DNA from: Pseudomonas lopnurensis | GTDB lineage: Bacteria > Pseudomonadota > Gammaproteobacteria > Pseudomonadales > Pseudomonadaceae | DNA: 54,652 nt | Direction of reading: 5' to 3' | Assembly (NCBI RefSeq): GCF_015070855.1 | Contig: NZ_JADDIX010000007.1 | Coordinates: 39,593-94,244 of the forward strand | Shown here: one piece after another, positions 8,408 through 15,088 of the stretch | Layout of the letters: each line of letters starts with the position of its first letter | Position numbering within the stretch: the first letter of the stretch is position 1 | The notes under the pieces: generated by a model | The model's input: only the letters and a program-made list of their open reading frames with translations | Databases searched by the model: none | Told to the model about the DNA's origin: nothing | Program-made: the position numbers and the translations under genes

Positions 8408-9298
8408 ATGCATATCGGTTTTATCGGCCTCGGCAACATGGGTGCACCCATGGCCCACAACCTGCTCAAGGCAGGCCACCCGCTCAGCGTCTTCGACCTC
8501 AACGCCACGGCTGTCGATGGCCTGGTCGCAGCCGGCGCGCTGCCGGTCGACTCGCCCACCGCCATTGCCCAGGGCAACGCCGAACTGATCATCACCATGC
8601 TGCCGGCCGCCGCTCATGTGAAGAGCGTGTATCTAGGCGAGAACGGTTTGGTCGCCAGCAGCCGCGCAGGTGTGATGCTGATCGACTGCTCCACCATCGA
8701 CCCGCACAGCGCCCGCGAAGTCGCCACGGCCGCCGCCGCGCACGGCAACCCGATGCTCGATGCGCCGGTTTCCGGCGGCACCGGCGGCGCCGCGGCCGGC
8801 ACGCTGACCTTCATGGTCGGCGGCAGCGCAGCCGACTTCGACCGTGCGCAGCCGATCCTCGCCGCCATGGGCAAGAACATCATCCACTGCGGCGACGCCG
8901 GCAACGGCCAGGTGGCGAAGGTCGCCAACAACATGCTGCTGGGCATCTCCATGATCGGCGTCGCCGAAGCCATGGCCCTGGGCGTCGCGCTGGGCATGGA
9001 CGCCAAGACGCTGGCCGGCGTGATCAACACCTCCAGCGGCCGCTGCTGGAGTTCGGACACCTACAACCCCTTCCCCGGCGTGCTGGACAACGCACCCGCC
9101 TCGCGCGGCTATTCGGGCGGTTTCGGCAGCGACCTGATGCTCAAGGACCTGGGCCTGGCCACCGAGGCGGCGAAACAGGTGCGCCAGCCGGTGATCCTCG
9201 GCGCCCTCGCCCAGCAGCTTTACCAGGCCTTCAGTGCCCAGGGTAACGGCGGCCTGGATTTCTCCGCGATCATCAATCAGTACCGCAAGGACACCTGA
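8408..9298 (+). CDS. mmsB: 3-hydroxyisobutyrate dehydrogenase
   Basis: A 296-residue beta-hydroxyacid dehydrogenase. The N-terminal Rossmann motif GFIGLGNMGAPMA is at residues 4-16, the substrate-binding motif DAPVSGGTGGA is near 118-128, and the catalytic lysine is Lys171 in GNGQVAKVANNM. It oxidises 3-hydroxyisobutyrate to methylmalonate semialdehyde with NAD+, feeding MmsA. The leader holds AACAACAA at 8388-8395 overlapping the AAGAGGA ribosome binding site, a strong candidate for Hfq/Crc repression. The next gene starts 2 nt after its stop, so the two are co-transcribed. Confidence 0.95.
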   Translation: MHIGFIGLGNMGAPMAHNLLKAGHPLSVFDLNATAVDGLVAAGALPVDSPTAIAQGNAELIITMLPAAAHVKSVYLGENGLVASSRAGVMLIDCSTIDPHSAREVATAAAAHGNPMLDAPVSGGTGGAAAGTLTFMVGGSAADFDRAQPILAAMGKNIIHCGDAGNGQVAKVANNMLLGISMIGVAEAMALGVALGMDAKTLAGVINTSSGRCWSSDTYNPFPGVLDNAPASRGYSGGFGSDLMLKDLGLATEAAKQVRQPVILGALAQQLYQAFSAQGNGGLDFSAIINQYRKDT

Positions 9299-9300
9299 CC

Positions 9301-10395
9301 ATGACTGCAACCGAACGCCCCGTGCTGGCGGCCGTGCGCAACCACGTCGGCCACCTCACGCTCAATCGCCCGGCCGGGCTCAATGCCGTCACCCTGGAAA
9401 TGGTCCGCCTGCTGCAGCAGCAACTGAGTGCCTGGGCGGCCGACCCGCAGATCCACGCCGTGGTGCTGCGCGCCAATGGCGAGAAGGCCTTCTGCGCCGG
9501 CGGTGACATCCGTTCGCTGTACGACAGCTTCAAGCGCGGCGACAGCGAGCACGAAAGCTTCTTCGAGGAGGAATACGCCCTCGACCAGTACATCCACGCC
9601 TACCCCAAGCCATTGCTGGCGCTGATGGACGGCTTCGTCCTCGGCGGCGGCATGGGCCTGGTCCAGGGCGCGTCGCTGCGGGTAGTGACCGAACGCGTGC
9701 GCATGGGCATGCCGGAGGTCGGCATCGGCTATTTCCCGGATGTCGGCGGCAGTTATTTCCTCTCGCGCCTGCCGGGCGAACTGGGCACCTGGATGGGCGT
9801 GACGGGCCAGCAGATCCGCGCGGCCGATGCGCTCTTCACCGGCCTGGCCGACTGGTGCGTCGCCCATGACCAGATCGCCGAACTGGACCGCTGCCTCGAC
9901 CATATGAGCTGGACGATCCACCCACAGGAGGCGTTGCGCACGCTGGTGGCGACCCTGGGCACCAACAAACTGCCCGGCTCGGAGCTCAAGGCGTTGCACC
10001 AGGCCATCGACGCGCATTTCGCCAAGCCCGACGTACCGGCCATCCGCGCCTCGCTGGCGGCCGAGACCCGCGCCGAGTTCGTCGACTGGGCCGAGGAAAC
10101 CCTCAAGGTACTGGACAGCCGCTCGCCGCTGGCGATGTGCGTGACCCTGGAGATGCTGCGCCGCGGGCGCGAGTTGCCGCTGGCCGAGTGTTTCGCGCTG
10201 GAGCTGCACCTGGACCGGCAGTGGTTCGCCAGGGGCGACATCATGGAAGGCGTGCGCGCGCTGATCATCGACAAGGACAAGTCGCCACGCTGGGACCCGC
10301 CGACGCTGGCGGAAGTCAGCTCGGAACGCGTGCAGGCGTTCTTCGCCGGCTTCAAGGCGGCTGCCGGCAAAGCCCGACGCAGTGCCACGGCCTGA
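9301..10395 (+). CDS. 3-hydroxyisobutyryl-CoA hydrolase
   Basis: A 364-residue enoyl-CoA hydratase/isomerase-family protein. The C-terminal extension of ~100 aa beyond a normal crotonase is typical of HIBCH. Motifs: [28 protein letters not shown] and [21 protein letters not shown], the last diagnostic of the HIBCH branch. It releases CoA from 3-hydroxyisobutyryl-CoA, which protects the cell from methacrylyl-CoA build-up and supplies free 3-hydroxyisobutyrate to MmsB. It is tightly coupled to mmsB (2-nt gap) and is followed after 38 nt by the acyl-CoA dehydrogenase gene. Confidence 0.92.
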   Translation: MTATERPVLAAVRNHVGHLTLNRPAGLNAVTLEMVRLLQQQLSAWAADPQIHAVVLRANGEKAFCAGGDIRSLYDSFKRGDSEHESFFEEEYALDQYIHAYPKPLLALMDGFVLGGGMGLVQGASLRVVTERVRMGMPEVGIGYFPDVGGSYFLSRLPGELGTWMGVTGQQIRAADALFTGLADWCVAHDQIAELDRCLDHMSWTIHPQEALRTLVATLGTNKLPGSELKALHQAIDAHFAKPDVPAIRASLAAETRAEFVDWAEETLKVLDSRSPLAMCVTLEMLRRGRELPLAECFALELHLDRQWFARGDIMEGVRALIIDKDKSPRWDPPTLAEVSSERVQAFFAGFKAAAGKARRSATA

Positions 10396-10433
10396 ATCCC
10401 GTTTGCAGCAGAACAACAAGAAGAGACCGCGCA

Positions 10434-11585
10434 ATGCATGACCTCGAACTCAGCGAAGAACAACGCATGATCCGCGACATGGCGCGCGACTTCGCCCGCC
10501 GCGAGATCGCGCCCCACGCCCAGGCTTGGGAAAAGGCCGGCTGGATCGACGACGCCCTGGTGGCGCAGATGGGCGAGCTCGGCCTGCTCGGCATGGTCGT
10601 TCCGGAACGCTGGGGCGGCAGCTATATCGACTACGTCGCCTACGCCCTCGCGGTGGAGGAGATCTCCGCCGGCGACGGCGCCACCGGCGCGCTGATGAGC
10701 ATCCACAACTCGGTCGGCTGCGGCCCGGTGCTGAACTACGGCTCGCAGGCGCAGCAGGACGAATGGCTGGCGGAACTGGCCAGCGGCCGCGCCATCGGCT
10801 GCTTCGCCCTCACCGAACCACAGGCCGGCTCCGAGGCGCACAATCTGCGCACCCGCGCCGAACTCGTGGACGGCCACTGGGTGCTCAACGGCAGCAAGCA
10901 GTTCTGCAGCAATGCCCGGCGCGCGAAGCTGGCCATCGTCTTCGCGGTGACCGATCCGGAGCTGGGCAAGAAGGGCCTTTCCGCCTTCCTGGTGCCGACC
11001 GATACCCCCGGTTTCGCGGTGGAGCGCAGCGAGCACAAGATGGGCATCCGCGCCTCGGATACCTGCGCGGTCACGCTCAGCGATTGCCGCGTGCCGCACG
11101 CCAACCTCCTCGGCGAGCGCGGCAAGGGGTTGGCCATCGCGCTATCCAACCTGGAAGGTGGGCGTATCGGCATCGGCGCCCAGGCGCTGGGCATCGCCCG
11201 CGCGGCGTTCGAGGCGGCGCTGCTGTATGCCCGCGAGCGCGTGCAGTTCGGCAAGCCGATCGCCGAACACCAGAGCATCGCCAACATGCTCGCCGACATG
11301 CAGACCCAGCTCAACGCCGCGCGGCTGCTGATCCTGCATGCCGCGCGCCTGAAGAGCGCCGGCCTGCCCTGCCTCTCGGAAGCCTCCCAGGCCAAGCTGT
11401 TCGCCTCGGAGATGGCCGAGAAGGTCTGCTCGCAGGCGGTGCAGATCCACGGTGGCTACGGCTACCTGGAGGACTACCCGGTGGAGCGCTACTACCGCGA
11501 CGCGCGGATCACGCAGATCTACGAAGGCTCCAGCGAGATCCAGCGGCTGCTCATCGCGCGCGAGCTGGCGAATTATTCCTTGTAG
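10434..11585 (+). CDS. Acyl-CoA dehydrogenase (likely isobutyryl-CoA dehydrogenase)
   Basis: A 383-residue FAD acyl-CoA dehydrogenase. Motifs: [19 protein letters not shown] (flavin/substrate site), the long ACAD core with [14 protein letters not shown], and catalytic Glu364 in [11 protein letters not shown]. It probably oxidises isobutyryl-CoA to methacrylyl-CoA, the first committed step of the cluster. The start at 10434 is chosen because the product begins with a typical ACAD N-terminus ([16 protein letters not shown]); the longer frame overlaps the previous gene. The leader has AACAACAAGAA (10412-10422), a near-perfect Hfq/Crc target. Its last 111 bases recur in diverged form at 12041-12151. 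Confidence 0.93.
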   Translation: MHDLELSEEQRMIRDMARDFARREIAPHAQAWEKAGWIDDALVAQMGELGLLGMVVPERWGGSYIDYVAYALAVEEISAGDGATGALMSIHNSVGCGPVLNYGSQAQQDEWLAELASGRAIGCFALTEPQAGSEAHNLRTRAELVDGHWVLNGSKQFCSNARRAKLAIVFAVTDPELGKKGLSAFLVPTDTPGFAVERSEHKMGIRASDTCAVTLSDCRVPHANLLGERGKGLAIALSNLEGGRIGIGAQALGIARAAFEAALLYARERVQFGKPIAEHQSIANMLADMQTQLNAARLLILHAARLKSAGLPCLSEASQAKLFASEMAEKVCSQAVQIHGGYGYLEDYPVERYYRDARITQIYEGSSEIQRLLIARELANYSL

Positions 11586-11614
11586 CCGGGAGCGGGCGGG
11601 CCGGACTGCCGGAA

Positions 11615-11787
11615 AGCTTGAAGCTTGAAGCTTGAAGCTTGAAGCTTGAAGCTTGAAGCTTGAAAAGCATCGCCCCGAGGGCGGGCCTCCCACAAAAGCG
11701 GACGGTGCACACCGAACCAGTGGGAGGCGCGCCCTCGCGGCGATTGCAGGCCGCAGGGCTGCCAAAAGCCTGAAGCCTGAAGCCTGA
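11615..11787 (+). repeat. Heptamer-palindrome repeat element, copy B
   Basis: Seven AGCTTGA heptamers run from 11615 to 11663. Then come AAAGCATCGCCCCGAGG and the arm GCGGGCCTCCCAC, an AAAAGCGGACGGTGCAC spacer, the inverse arm GTGGGAGGCGCGCCC, a GCAGGCCGCAGGGCTGCC hairpin, and finally three more AGCCTGA heptamers (11767-11787). The element starts 29 nt after the acyl-CoA dehydrogenase stop codon. Heptamers at both ends make this the most complete copy in the window. Confidence 0.9.
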
Positions 11788-11896
11788 AAAGGCTGCACCA
11801 CAAATAAGAAGGCTATGTCCTTGTTAGCTGTTACCAGGCGGTCCGGGGAAAGCTCGACGCCTTGTAGGGTGGGCCGGCTGGCGATCCGCTTCAGCA

Positions 11897-12038
11897 CGTA
11901 GGTTGGGTTGAGGAGCGTAGCGACGAAGCCCAACACGCCCCTGGAGCCGGGAGCCAGCCAGCCCAACGGACGGTCTCCACAGCGGCATGGCCTGATGCTA
12001 CGCCTGTTGGGCTTCGCTGCGCTCAACCCAACCTACGC
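11897..12038. repeat. GTAGGTTGGGTT inverted-repeat element
   Basis: The left arm (about 11897-11936) reads CGTAGGTTGGGTTGAGGAGC and continues with GTAGCGACGAAGCCCAACA. The right arm (12005-12037) is TGTTGGGCTTCGCTGCGCTC followed by AACCCAACCTACG. The arms are imperfect inverses separated by about 70 bases. A related element lies at 83-170, and a partial one near 13677-13690. Confidence 0.85.
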
Positions 12039-12040
12039 AC

Positions 12041-12151
12041 TACCCCGTGGAGCGCTGCTACCGCAATGCGCGGATCACCCAGATCTACGAAGGCTCCAGC
12101 GAGATCCAGCGGCTGCTCATCGCGCGCGAATTGGCGAACTATCCACTTTAG
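12041..12151 (+). pseudogene. Diverged duplicate of the 3' end of the acyl-CoA dehydrogenase gene
   Basis: Thirty-seven codons including a TAG stop match 11475-11585 in frame at 99 of 111 bases (about 89%), with no gaps. The peptide starts [18 protein letters not shown] and ends ELANYPL, against ...ELANYSL in the intact gene. There is no start codon, no upstream ACAD sequence and no ribosome binding site. It begins immediately after the right arm of the GTAGGTTGGG element. It is therefore a remnant that was left behind or copied in, not an expressed gene. Confidence 0.9.
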
Positions 12152-12382
12152 GGGTATCGGTGCCATGAGCGGGAGACGCCGCCTGGTCAGCGGTCAGCCG
12201 TAGTGCTGTCTTGTTGGTAGCAGGCGGGGCGCATCCTCGCGGCCACGTTGGTGGGCTAAAGCCCACCCTACATGCTCTGAGATGGGCTTTCTATCGCAGG
12301 GCTCCCGGGTCTCGGTGGGCTGAAGCCCACCAATCAACCTCAGTCTCGTCGGTTATTCGACGGAACCGGATGACCGCAGCCA
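12152..12382. repeat. Gene-free spacer with two GTGGGCTnnAGCCCAC palindromes
   Basis: Palindromes at about 12250-12272 (GGTGGGCTAAAGCCCACC then CTACA) and 12314-12331 (GGTGGGCTGAAGCCCACC). The same motif recurs at 219, 20281, 20323, 47466, 47513 and 47555. No reading frame looks real. Confidence 0.75.
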
Positions 12383-12746
12383 ATAAAAAGGGGAGCCATC
12401 GAGGCTCCCCTTCAGGGCGTGTTGCTTTGTTCTTTTTCTGCTGACGGGCTTGTTGTTCTTGTTCGCAACCCGGCCGGGCTTGAGGCCCGCAAGCCGTCCC
12501 ATACGGGACTCGAAGAACAAACGGATTATTTTGGTCGCTGATGTTGCCACTGCCCTTGCGGGCTCAACCGGTTCTGGCGCTGCCTTTAGGCAGTTTTGTC
12601 GTTCTCGGTCCGGTCGACAGGAGACCTGTCGGGCAATCTTCTCCAAAAGAATCAGTTTGCTACGCCTCCACGCGATTATTTTTATTATGTCGGAGTCGTT
12701 ACGTGTTGTTTTTGTTATGAGTTCAGCTTTCTTGTTTTTGTTGTGC
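12383..12746 (-). ncRNA. CrcZ/CrcY/CrcX-type small RNA (Hfq/Crc decoy)
   Basis: About 364 nt, read leftward. Its predicted 5' end begins GCACAACAAAAACAAG, closely resembling the start of P. aeruginosa CrcZ as I recall it. At least five A-rich CA motifs of the AANAANAA type follow: AACAAAAACAAG (~12740), AACAAAAACAA (~12714), AATAAAAATAA (~12685), AACAAGAACAACAAG (~12459) and AAAAAGAACAA (~12435). Between them are small stable hairpins (CGACAGG/CCTGTCG, CTGCC/GGCAG, GCCCGCAAGGGC, GGGCCTCAAGCCC). It ends in a strong rho-independent terminator. Size, motif count and promoter type all fit the family. Known role: it sequesters Hfq/Crc and so relieves carbon catabolite repression when CbrAB is active. 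No cbrB or pcnB gene is nearby, so this is likely the second-locus paralogue. Confidence 0.9.
12385..12410 (-). terminator. Rho-independent terminator of the Crc-type sRNA
   Basis: Perfect 8-bp stem GGGGAGCC/GGCTCCCC with a 5-nt loop, followed on the minus strand by TTTTTATT. It only works in the leftward direction and so defines the sRNA 3' end. Confidence 0.93.
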
Positions 12747-12754
12747 GCATGACA

Positions 12755-12772
12755 AAGCAGGCGGCGTGCCAA
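12755..12772 (-). promoter_or_regulatory. Sigma-54 (RpoN) promoter of the Crc-type sRNA
   Basis: On the minus strand the sequence reads TTGGCACGCCGCCTGCTT, with GG and GC separated by exactly 10 nt (-24/-12 elements). The C of the -12 GC is at 12757, which predicts a start at about 12745-12746, exactly where the CrcZ-like 5' end begins. All known Crc sRNAs use RpoN with the enhancer-binding protein CbrB. Confidence 0.92.
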
Positions 12773-12790
12773 CTTTTCAAAATCCTTAAA

Positions 12791-12803
12791 TATCAATAGG
12801 TTA
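12791..12803. promoter_or_regulatory. IHF binding site upstream of the sRNA promoter
   Basis: TATCAATAGGTTA matches the IHF consensus WATCAANNNNTTR perfectly. It lies between the sigma-54 promoter and the CbrB-like half-sites, as expected for DNA bending that brings an upstream activator to the promoter. Confidence 0.75.
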
Positions 12804-12847
12804 TGATTTTCAGCCAGCGCCAGCGCAGCAAGAAGAGGCCGCGCCAC

Positions 12848-12919
12848 GTTACCGCGCGCCCCAGCTGCCGTTACAGGGTTCACATGAGGTAACACCTGCG
12901 GGGATCACGGTGCTGTTAC
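12848..12919. promoter_or_regulatory. Candidate CbrB upstream activator half-sites
   Basis: Four GTTAC/GTAAC half-sites occur at 12848-12852, 12870-12874, 12889-12893 (GTAACA) and 12915-12919 (TGTTAC). They lie about 100-175 nt upstream of the predicted start. As I recall, CbrB sites in P. putida have TGTTAC/GTAACA half-sites about 12 nt apart; here the pair at 12870/12889 is separated by 14 nt. The assignment is by resemblance and position. Confidence 0.65.
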
Positions 12920-13009
12920 CCGCTCAGCTGCAGCGAGGAGGGATGGTGGTAATGGGCAGGAACGCGGCGCAATGGACGAAGGCAGGATTTCGGACGGCGA
13001 GAACGCGAA

Positions 13010-13041
13010 GCGGCTTGGCATGCCTCAAGCTGCCAAGCCGC
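13010..13041 (-). terminator. Hairpin between the small membrane protein gene and the sRNA regulatory region
   Basis: An 11-bp perfect inverted repeat GCGGCTTGGCA/TGCCAAGCCGC with a 10-nt loop. On the minus strand it lies about 60 nt past the stop of the small membrane protein gene and is followed by TTCGCGTTC, a weak T-rich tail. Confidence 0.45.
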
Positions 13042-13101
13042 CGGTTGCGTGGTTACCAAACCATTCACTGCGTCGAGGCGATTTGCTCGATCGCCGGTAG
13101 G

Positions 13102-13317
13102 TCAGGCATCCACTGTTTGCGCAGGATTTTCCTTCCGTCGAGCGATGAGGTCGCAGGCCGCAATAGCGAGCAGGGGTACGACACCAACCTCAAGGGCCAC
13201 GATCCACGACCCGATGAGTCCTATGAACAACATTCCAACGACAACAAACGCAGCGACACAGTGAGCAAGAAAGCGGCACAGTTCGAGCGCTACTACATCT
13301 TCGGCATAATTATTCAT
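13102..13317 (-). CDS. Small hypothetical membrane protein (71 aa)
   Basis: From the ATG at 13317, preceded by GGGGAG 9 nt upstream, the product is 71 aa. Two hydrophobic segments lie at about residues 12-32 (FLAHCVAAFVVVGMLFIGLIG) and 35-52 (IVALEVGVVPLLAIAACDLI), then a charged tail RRKENPAQ. An in-frame ATG at 13365 would add 16 residues but has no clear ribosome binding site. It stands alone in a repeat-rich gap. The function is unknown. The two-helix pattern and the ribosome binding site are the only support. Confidence 0.5.
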   Translation of the reverse strand: MNNYAEDVVALELCRFLAHCVAAFVVVGMLFIGLIGSWIVALEVGVVPLLAIAACDLIARRKENPAQTVDA

Positions 13318-13864
13318 GACGTTTGACTCCCCGTTTTTGTTGTAATAAGCAGCCACTGCTTTCATGTTAGTCAGCTCGCGTGAACACGCAATGCAAGCCG
13401 ACGTGCGGCTCGTCTAGATCGCCTGTTACAGCGCCCCTCACAGGGGCACGACATCGATTTCACTTGCCTTACCGCACACGGCCAAAGGCGATTGCTACAT
13501 AGGTGGAGCATATTCTGGAATGCTCGTTCGAGCCCATGTCCAAATGGATACGAATATCCGGCATGAAGAACAAACCGCCCGCACGACGGGTTCTTGCCGC
13601 TGCCGTATCAGAATAAGCTGACCGCTCGTTTAATAATTCTTTTTATACGATCAAGTGCGGCGATTGGCTTTCAGGTCGTAGGTTGGGTGGGGGCGCCCAG
13701 TGGGCTGTCTTGGAAGTTCGTTTGTCCATGCATTGCCGCGATCCCGGCCACCATTGCCGATGATTGCCAGCAAGGACTCGGCGTCCCCCGGGCTCCTACA
13801 CAGGCAGTTCGCCCGCCCCAGCCTGCGCATGCTGCGCCGAGCCCTCCGGTTCATTGCAGGGAAT
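13318..13864. other. Gene-poor intergenic stretch with dispersed repeats
   Basis: Holds the presumptive promoter of the small membrane protein gene, short hairpins (CCCCT/AGGGG near 13435-13445) and an AT-rich patch at 13625-13660. At 13703-13801 is a copy of a dispersed repeat (CTGTCTTGGA...GATTGCCAGCAAGGACTCGG...GGCTCCTACA) shared with 43113-43262 and in part with 52484-52556. No gene was recognised. Confidence 0.6.
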
Positions 13865-14947
13865 TCAATCCCAGCCGACGTCCGGTTGGGCGCGCAAGGT
13901 TCGTCGTGCCTTGCCGGGGGTTCGCGAGAAGCGCGGCGCAGGCGCCACCTGCAACAGGCCGTCGAGCTCCTGGTAGACGCCGCGCTGGCGCAGATGCGGA
14001 TGCGCCGCCGCCTCCTCCAGCGGCACCACCGGGGCGAAACAGGCATCGCTGCCTTCCAGCAAGGCACACCACTCGGCCTGGGTGCGGCTGGCGAAGAGCT
14101 GCGCCAGCACCCTGCCCTGCTCTTGCCACCCGGCCGAATCGGCACAGCCGCGCCAGAGTATTTCCGGTGCATCGATGCGTTCGAGCAGCTCGCGCCAGAA
14201 CTGCGGTTCGAGCGGGCCGATGGCGATCTCGCGGCCATCGGCACAGCGATAGCAGCGGTAATTGGGCGCGGCGCCGCCCAGCAGGTTGCGCTCGCGCTGC
14301 AGGTCGATACGGCCGTCAGGCAGCAGGCCGGCGAAGAAGCTCATCAGCGACGATACGCCATCGACGATCGCCGCATCGATCACCTGGCCGCAGCCGGAGC
14401 GTTCGCGCTCCCACAGCGCCGCGAGAATGCCGACGGTCAGGTATAGCGAGCCGCCACCGAAATCCCCGACCAGGTTCAGCGGCGGCACCGCCGGCCCGCT
14501 CTCGCCGCGTATCGCCGCCAGCGCGCCGGTCAGCGCGATGTAGTTGATGTCGTGCCCGGCCGCCTTCGCCAGCGGCCCGCTCTGGCCCCAGCCGGTCATG
14601 CGCCCGTAGACCAGCCGGGGGTTGCGCGCCAGCAGTTCGTCCGGCCCCAGCCCCAGCCGTTCCATGACCCCGGGGCGGAAGCCTTCGATCAGCACATCGG
14701 CATCCTGCGCCAGCTCCAGGCAGCGCGCGCGACCGGCCGCGCTGCGGATGTCCAGCGTCAGCGTCTTGCGTCCGCGATCGACCACCGGGTTCGGCCAGCC
14801 GGTGCCGCCTTCGCGCTCGATACGCAGCACCTCGGCGCCCATGTCCGCCAGCAGCATCGCGCAATGCGGCCCCGGCCCAATTCCGGCGAATTCCAGCACC
14901 CGCAGGCCCAGCAGGGGACCCTGCCGGGATTCACAACGCTCCGTCAT
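13865..14947 (-). CDS. Alpha-methylacyl-CoA racemase (family III CoA-transferase fold)
   Basis: A 360-residue CaiB/BaiF-fold protein. The features of alpha-methylacyl-CoA racemases rather than CoA transferases are present: His132 in GHDINY, Asp162 in LVGDFGGGS and Glu247 in GPLEPQFW. These match the catalytic His/Asp/Glu of the mycobacterial racemase MCR. It interconverts (2R)- and (2S)-methylacyl-CoA, needed because acyl-CoA dehydrogenases accept only the S form. It lies downstream of the AlkK-like ligase gene on the same strand, with a strong hairpin between them, so transcription may be partly separate. The start ATG at 14947 follows a G-rich Shine-Dalgarno. Confidence 0.88.
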   Translation of the reverse strand: MTERCESRQGPLLGLRVLEFAGIGPGPHCAMLLADMGAEVLRIEREGGTGWPNPVVDRGRKTLTLDIRSAAGRARCLELAQDADVLIEGFRPGVMERLGLGPDELLARNPRLVYGRMTGWGQSGPLAKAAGHDINYIALTGALAAIRGESGPAVPPLNLVGDFGGGSLYLTVGILAALWERERSGCGQVIDAAIVDGVSSLMSFFAGLLPDGRIDLQRERNLLGGAAPNYRCYRCADGREIAIGPLEPQFWRELLERIDAPEILWRGCADSAGWQEQGRVLAQLFASRTQAEWCALLEGSDACFAPVVPLEEAAAHPHLRQRGVYQELDGLLQVAPAPRFSRTPGKARRTLRAQPDVGWD

Positions 14948-15013
14948 CGATTTCCCCCCAGGCCTGCTCGCAGCCGTAATGCTGTTCAGTTATCTGCCAG
15001 TTGAGCACATGAG

Positions 15014-15038
15014 CCCCTCTCCCCTTGCGGGAGAGGGG
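15014..15038. terminator. Strong hairpin between ligase and racemase genes
   Basis: A perfect 10-bp stem CCCCTCTCCC/GGGAGAGGGG with a 5-nt loop. No T-run is present on either strand, so it may be a REP-like structure or a processing site instead of a terminator. Confidence 0.45.
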
Positions 15039-15088
15039 AGATGCAATGTCTGACGCTTTATTCGAACGGCATTACTCGCAGCCAGGCC

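Noticed and set aside
11897..12038. Insertion sequence between the two dehydrogenase tails
   Set aside because: No transposase frame and no target-site duplication; the inverted repeats are short intergenic elements found elsewhere in the window.
12353..12895. Open frame of 180 codons on the minus strand covering the sRNA
   Set aside because: It runs through the sRNA hairpins and terminator and has no ribosome binding site or domain; the RNA features explain the region fully.
13865..14947. CaiB-type CoA transferase rather than racemase
   Set aside because: The catalytic His132/Asp162/Glu247 pattern of alpha-methylacyl-CoA racemases is present and the Asp of CoA transferases is not in the expected context, so racemase is preferred.
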